A DNA stretch of 64,000 bases from Streptomyces corallincola (GTDB lineage: Bacteria > Actinomycetota > Actinomycetes > Streptomycetales > Streptomycetaceae): positions 1-64,000 of the forward strand of contig NZ_JAHRXF010000020.1 in the NCBI RefSeq assembly GCF_019104725.1, given 5' to 3'. The notes beneath the pieces were generated by a model. The model was not told the DNA's origin, made no database searches, and saw only the letters and a program-made list of their open reading frames with translations. Position numbers and translations under genes: made by a program. Shown here piece by piece: positions 60,284 through 64,000 of this stretch; position 1 is the stretch's first letter, and each line of letters starts with the position of its first letter.

Positions 60284-60646
60284 TCAGTCGCCCTTCTCCC
60301 GGTTCAGGTAGTTGTAGACGGTGAAGCGGCTGACCCCGAGCGCGCTCGCCACCGTTTCCACCCCGTGCCGCACCGCGAACGCGCCGCGCGCCTCCAGCGA
60401 CCGTACGACCTCCTGCTTCGTCCTGCGGTCCAGGTCGGCGAGGGGCCGGCCGTACCGGCGCTGCAACGCGGCCAGGATGTGAGCGAGGGAGTCCGCGAGC
60501 TGCGGCAGCCGTACGGCGATCACGTCCGCGCCCTCCCAGGCGAGCACGACATCCTCGGGACCGGCCTCGCCGGGCGGGAGCAGTTGCCCGCCCATCGCGT
60601 CCACCAGGGGTTTCACCGCCGCGACGAAGGACTCGTCCCCGGTCAC
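60284..60646 (-). CDS. Small helix-turn-helix protein near the urate operon
   Basis: A 120-residue protein with a C-terminal helix-turn-helix, TVASALGVSRFTVYNYLNR, of YheO/PucR-like type. The N-terminal 80 residues (ADSLAHILAALQRRYGRP) have no known ligand domain. It could regulate the urate operon, 190 bases downstream on the same strand. GTG start at 60646 overlaps the upstream gene stop as GTGA. Confidence 0.75.
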   Translation of the reverse strand: MTGDESFVAAVKPLVDAMGGQLLPPGEAGPEDVVLAWEGADVIAVRLPQLADSLAHILAALQRRYGRPLADLDRRTKQEVVRSLEARGAFAVRHGVETVASALGVSRFTVYNYLNREKGD

Positions 60647-60912
60647 CCGCGACGCTCCCCGGCCGGGTCCTGGACCACGTTGACCTGGAGCGAGATCCGG
60701 GTGGCCCCGGCTTCGAGGGTGCGGCGCAGCAGCGCGTCCACGGTGTTCAGGACGCCCTCGGCGCCACCCACCGCCGTGTTGCCGAACGGGCCGACGTCGA
60801 TCGCGTCAAGGTCGGCGGCCTCGATGACCTCGCGGGCGACGACGGCGTGCGCGGGGGCCTCGTCGAGGTCGAAGGGCTCGGTCGTGAACTCCACTTTCAA
60901 TCGCACGCGCAC
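60643..60912 (-). CDS. Small thiamine-binding-like (MTH1187/DUF77-type) protein
   Basis: An 89-residue protein with the pattern VEFTTEPF…AREVIEAADLDAIDVGPFGNTAVGG…TRISLQVNVV, resembling the MTH1187/YkoF-type thiamine-related family. Ligand unproven. GTG at 60912; a second GTG at 60906 has better spacing to GGTAGG and may be the real start. It overlaps the helix-turn-helix gene (GTGA). Confidence 0.65.
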   Translation of the reverse strand: MRVRLKVEFTTEPFDLDEAPAHAVVAREVIEAADLDAIDVGPFGNTAVGGAEGVLNTVDALLRRTLEAGATRISLQVNVVQDPAGERRG

Positions 60913-61173
60913 AACCTACCGCCCACCGCCTCGACGACCGGCGTATATCGACGGCGATACTCCATCAGGCAGAAGTAGCATTCCACCATGCGGAATGAGA
61001 TTCCTCGTCACTCCCGACCGGAGGCAGCGCGGTCCGGCGGGGATGCGCGGACCGGCGGCTCGCCGTCGGTTTGTCGATTCTCTTCACCTGAGGCTGCGAG
61101 TCCTCGGCCCGTCCCGGCGGGTTCCCCGCTCCCCCGCGTGGCACCCCGGCCGCCGACGCGGGACGCTGGACGC

Positions 61174-61422
61174 ATGAGCACTCCGGCACGGCATCCGCAC
61201 ATCGTCGTCCACGCCCCCGCGCTGGACGGTTCGCGGCGGGTGACCGAGGGGGACGTGACCCTGGGACTGGCCTCGCACCTGGACGACGTGGTGGAGATCC
61301 TGCGACTGGCCGATCTGGACCGGGTCGAGGTGGAGGAGACCGATCTGATCGACTGGCAGGGCGGCGGCCCGGAGGAGTGGCCGGGGCTGACCGAGCACGA
61401 TGTCCGGACGCGCGGCGCCTGA
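61174..61422 (+). CDS. Small hypothetical protein
   Basis: An 82-residue acidic protein starting MSTPARHPHIVVHAP and containing LGLASHLDDVVEILRLADLD. No recognised domain. ATG at 61174. It lies on the opposite strand to its left neighbour and upstream of the next small gene. Confidence 0.6.
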   Translation: MSTPARHPHIVVHAPALDGSRRVTEGDVTLGLASHLDDVVEILRLADLDRVEVEETDLIDWQGGGPEEWPGLTEHDVRTRGA

Positions 61423-61505
61423 CCGCGCCGGGGGCACACAGTCGTCTTTCGCGGGTACTCGGGCGGCGGACGGTCGGAGAGTCGAACGGTGTGGAGGTGG
61501 CCACG

Positions 61506-61880
61506 GTGCGGGTCGGACTGCTGAGGGTCCTGGGAGCGGCGACCGCCGTGTACGGAGGCGCGGTCGCGTACCGCCCGGCGGTGCTGGCCCGCCCGGTGGG
61601 GCTGGTGGACGCGGACGGCACCGTGCCGCCCGACACGGCGCTTCTGGTACGGGCCGTGGGCTGGCGGGACGTGACCAGCGGGCTGGCCATGCTGCTGGCC
61701 CCCGGCCCGCGCGCGCTCGCCGTCACCACCGTCGTACGCGTCGCCCTGGACGCAGGTGACGGCGTGCTGTTCGGCACCCTGCTGCCCGGCCGCGCCCAGC
61801 GGATCAAAGCGGCTGCGGCGGCCGGGAGTTGGGGCGCGCTCGCGCTGGCCGGACTGCTCGGCCGCGCGCGTCGCACCTGA
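61506..61880 (+). CDS. Small membrane protein
   Basis: A 124-residue protein with three or four predicted membrane helices (LLRVLGAATAVYGGAVAY; DVTSGLAMLLAPG; SWGALALAGLLG). Resembles small actinobacterial integral membrane proteins of unknown function. GTG at 61506 with GGAGG 8 bases upstream; GTG at 61491 is an alternative. It is convergent with the ligase gene. Confidence 0.65.
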   Translation: MRVGLLRVLGAATAVYGGAVAYRPAVLARPVGLVDADGTVPPDTALLVRAVGWRDVTSGLAMLLAPGPRALAVTTVVRVALDAGDGVLFGTLLPGRAQRIKAAAAAGSWGALALAGLLGRARRT

Positions 61881-61997
61881 AGCGGGCGGCATCCGCGCCG
61901 ACGCCCGGCGCGTCGCCTCCCCCGAGCCGGGATGCCGCGGAGGACCACCGGAAGGCAGGTCCTCCGCGCACCGGGCGTTGCCCGGCCCGACGTGGCC

Positions 61998-63608
61998 TCA
62001 ACTCCCGTACGTCTGGCGCAACTCCACCTTCCGCACCTTCCCGGACACGGTCATCGGGAAGCCGTCGAGGATCTCCACCCGGCTCGGCACCTTGTAGTGC
62101 GCGAGCCGCCCCCGGCAGAACTCCTGGACGTCGGCCAGGGTGGGCGGGGCCGCCGGATCGTGCGGGACGACGCAGGCCAGCACCTCCTCGCCGTACCGCT
62201 CGTGCGGCACCCCGACCACCTGGACGTCCCGGATGCCGGGGTGGCCGTAGAGGAACTCCTCGATCTCGCGCGGGTAGACGTTCTCGCCGCCCCGGATGAT
62301 CATGTCCTTGATGCGGCCGACGATCTCCACATAGCCGTCCTCGCGCATCACCGCGAGGTCCCCGGTGTGCATCCAGCGGCCCGTGTCCACGGCCTCGGCG
62401 GTCTTCTCCGGCTCGTCCCAGTAGCCGAGCATGACGCTGTAGCCACGGGTGCACAGCTCACCGGCGGTGCCGCGCTCCACGGTGACCCCGGTGGCCGGGT
62501 CCACGACCTTGGCCTCCAGATGCGGCAGGACGCGGCCGACGGTGCCGGTGCGGTGTTCGAGGTCGTCGTCGATGCGGGTCTGGAGGGAGACGGGCGCGGT
62601 CTCGGTCATGCCGTAGCAGATGGACACCTCCGCCATGTGCATCTCCGCCACCACCCGCTTCATGACCTCCACCGGGCAGGGCGAGCCCGCCATGATGCCG
62701 GTGCGCAGCGTGCTCAGGTCGTACGAGGCGAAGCCGGGGAGGTTCAGCTCCGCGATGAACATGGTGGGCACGCCGTAGAGCGAGGTGCAGCGCTCCGCCT
62801 GGACGGCCTCCAGGGTGGCCGTGGGGTCGAAGGAGGGTGCCGGGATCACCATGCAGGCTCCGTGCGAGGTGGCCGCGAGATTTCCCATCACCATGCCGAA
62901 GCAGTGGTAGAAGGGAACGGGAACGCAGATGCGGTCCTGTTCGGTGTAGGCAACCAACTCACCAACGAAGTAACCGTTGTTGAGGATGTTGTGGTGCGAG
63001 AGCGTCGCGCCCTTGGGGAAGCCCGTCGTGCCCGAGGTGTATTGGATGTTGATGGGGTCGTCGCAGGACAACTCAGCCTGTCGGGCTCTCAGTTCGTCCT
63101 CGTGCTCGGGGCGGGCGCGGTCCAGCAGGGCGGCCCAGCCTGGGTCCCCGAAGTACACGGTCTCCCGCAACTCCGGGCACCGGCCGCGCACTTCCTCCAC
63201 CATCGCCCGGTAGTCGCTGGACTTGTGGTGCGGCGAGGCGAACAGCAGGGTCACACCCGCCTGGTTGAGCACGTACTCCACCTCGTGGGTGCGGTACGCC
63301 GGGTTGATGTTGACCAGCACGGCGCCGACGCGGGCGGTGGCGTACTGCACCAGCACCCATTCGGCGCAGTTGACGGCCCAGACGCCGACCCGGTCGCCCT
63401 TGGCGATGCCGCTCGCCAGGAGCGCGCACGCCAGCCGGTCGATGTCGGCGGCGAATCGGGCGTAGGTCCAGCGGCGTCCGGTGGGCACGTCCACCAGGGC
63501 CTCACGGTCGGGCCAACGGGCCGCTGTGCGGCTGAGGTTGGCGCCGATGGTGTCGCCCAGCAGGGCGGTCGTGCCTGTGCCGTGCGCGTAGGACGGGTCG
63601 GGGGTCAC
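61998..63608 (-). CDS. AMP-forming acyl-CoA synthetase (FadD-like)
   Basis: A 536-residue ANL-superfamily ligase that activates a carboxylic acid to acyl-AMP and acyl-CoA. Motifs: [20 protein letters not shown] (P-loop), [22 protein letters not shown]…[13 protein letters not shown] and the hinge/catalytic-lysine region [12 protein letters not shown]. Substrate probably a medium-to-long or aromatic acid; the long-chain/propionate group cannot be told apart. GTG start at 63608 overlaps the upstream gene stop as GTGA. Confidence 0.93.
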   Translation of the reverse strand: MTPDPSYAHGTGTTALLGDTIGANLSRTAARWPDREALVDVPTGRRWTYARFAADIDRLACALLASGIAKGDRVGVWAVNCAEWVLVQYATARVGAVLVNINPAYRTHEVEYVLNQAGVTLLFASPHHKSSDYRAMVEEVRGRCPELRETVYFGDPGWAALLDRARPEHEDELRARQAELSCDDPINIQYTSGTTGFPKGATLSHHNILNNGYFVGELVAYTEQDRICVPVPFYHCFGMVMGNLAATSHGACMVIPAPSFDPTATLEAVQAERCTSLYGVPTMFIAELNLPGFASYDLSTLRTGIMAGSPCPVEVMKRVVAEMHMAEVSICYGMTETAPVSLQTRIDDDLEHRTGTVGRVLPHLEAKVVDPATGVTVERGTAGELCTRGYSVMLGYWDEPEKTAEAVDTGRWMHTGDLAVMREDGYVEIVGRIKDMIIRGGENVYPREIEEFLYGHPGIRDVQVVGVPHERYGEEVLACVVPHDPAAPPTLADVQEFCRGRLAHYKVPSRVEILDGFPMTVSGKVRKVELRQTYGS

Positions 63609-64000
63609 CGGTGGTCCTCCTCGCGGTACTCGTGCGCCGAGCCCTGCGCGGTCGCCTCGCGCAGTTCGATGCGGCGGATCTTGCCGGAGACGGTCTTGGG
63701 CAGGGCGCCGAACTCCAGCCTGCGGACGCGCTTGTAGGGCGCGAGGACCTGCCGGGAGTGCTCGAAGAGGGCCTTCGCGGTGTCCGGTCCCGGCTCCCAG
63801 CCCTCGGCCAGCACCACGTACGCCTTCGGCACCGCGAGCCGCAGTTCGTCCGGCGCGGGCACCACGGCCGCCTCCGCAACCGCCTCGTGCTCCAGCAGCG
63901 CGCTCTCCAGCTCGAAGGGGCTGATCTTGTAGTCACTGGCCTTGAACACGTCGTCGGCGCGGCCCACATAGGTGAGGTACCCGTCGGCGTCCCGCGAGGC
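63605..64000 (-). CDS. C-terminal part of a second ANL-family ligase (cut by window)
   Basis: The last 131 residues of an acyl-CoA/acetyl-CoA synthetase-type enzyme, open at the right edge. It contains [25 protein letters not shown] and the catalytic lysine in [13 protein letters not shown]. It is translationally coupled (GTGA) with the FadD-like gene, so two ligases form one operon. The first part lies outside the window. Confidence 0.88.
   Translation of the reverse strand, partial: ASRDADGYLTYVGRADDVFKASDYKISPFELESALLEHEAVAEAAVVPAPDELRLAVPKAYVVLAEGWEPGPDTAKALFEHSRQVLAPYKRVRRLEFGALPKTVSGKIRRIELREATAQGSAHEYREEDHR

Noticed and set aside
1..64000. CRISPR array, prophage or insertion sequence
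   Set aside because: No regularly spaced repeats with unique spacers, no transposase, integrase or phage structural motifs seen.

Overview
The window is chromosomal DNA from a high-GC actinomycete, almost certainly a Streptomyces. The evidence is very strong third-position G/C bias, long antisense shadow frames, frequent GTG and TTG starts, ATGA/GTGA gene overlaps, and gene neighbourhoods typical of streptomycetes (gluABCD-type uptake operon, RNase Sa, SWIM/SNF2 pair, allantoin/AllR locus). I see no insertion sequence, prophage, CRISPR array or rRNA. I annotate about 55 protein genes and one tRNA. Both ends are close to gene ends; the right edge cuts an acyl-CoA/acetyl-CoA ligase-type gene.

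Layout. 0-10 kb: gamma-glutamyltransferase, a membrane protein, a glutamate-type ABC operon, exonuclease III, a metallo-beta-lactamase-fold hydrolase and a PcaD-PcaC fusion whose nucleophile serine is alanine. 10-14 kb: a large secreted subtilase with a strong terminator. 14-21 kb: a selenium/formate module. It holds a cysteine desulfurase, a selenocysteine-containing formate dehydrogenase (in-frame UGA at 16069 followed by a SECIS hairpin), its iron-sulfur and NrfD-like membrane subunits, and a convergent tRNA-Sec (anticodon UCA). 21-26 kb: a translationally coupled SWIM-zinc-finger/SNF2 pair. 26-33 kb: a CUT2-type sugar ABC operon with a ROK kinase, a GntR/UTRA regulator and a divergent Gfo/Idh/MocA dehydrogenase.

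33-37 kb holds a P450, a secreted RNase of the Sa type, a RibD-C/DHFR-like reductase and an AIM24 protein. 37-44 kb is the ureide locus: allantoicase, allantoinase, an IclR regulator (AllR-like), a MocA-like nucleotidyltransferase and malate synthase. 44-53 kb is accessory: an orphan HipA-like kinase, a TetR/SDR divergent pair with twin operators, a tightly overlapping three-gene cassette (acyl-CoA-dehydrogenase-like flavoprotein, PhnD-like protein without a signal peptide, TusA-like/diiron fusion), and two divergent IucA/IucC siderophore synthetases. 53-56 kb has two secreted/membrane proteins, one with a vWA domain. 56-61 kb is the urate operon: an OHCU decarboxylase-HIU hydrolase fusion, uricase and 8-oxoguanine deaminase. 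61-64 kb ends with small proteins and two coupled AMP-forming ligases.

How it works together. The two purine segments, about 15 kb apart, encode 8-oxoguanine/urate to HIU to OHCU to allantoin to allantoate to ureidoglycolate plus urea, with malate synthase consuming the glyoxylate. Three of their promoters share the inverted repeat TCAAC-N5-GTTGA lying on the -35 box, and three carry TTCC-N6/7-GGAA palindromes that fit an IclR-type operator. The formate dehydrogenase module needs selenocysteine: the tRNA and SECIS are here, but selA, selB and selD must lie elsewhere. The flavoprotein/PhnD-like/diiron cassette is the best candidate for an undescribed function.
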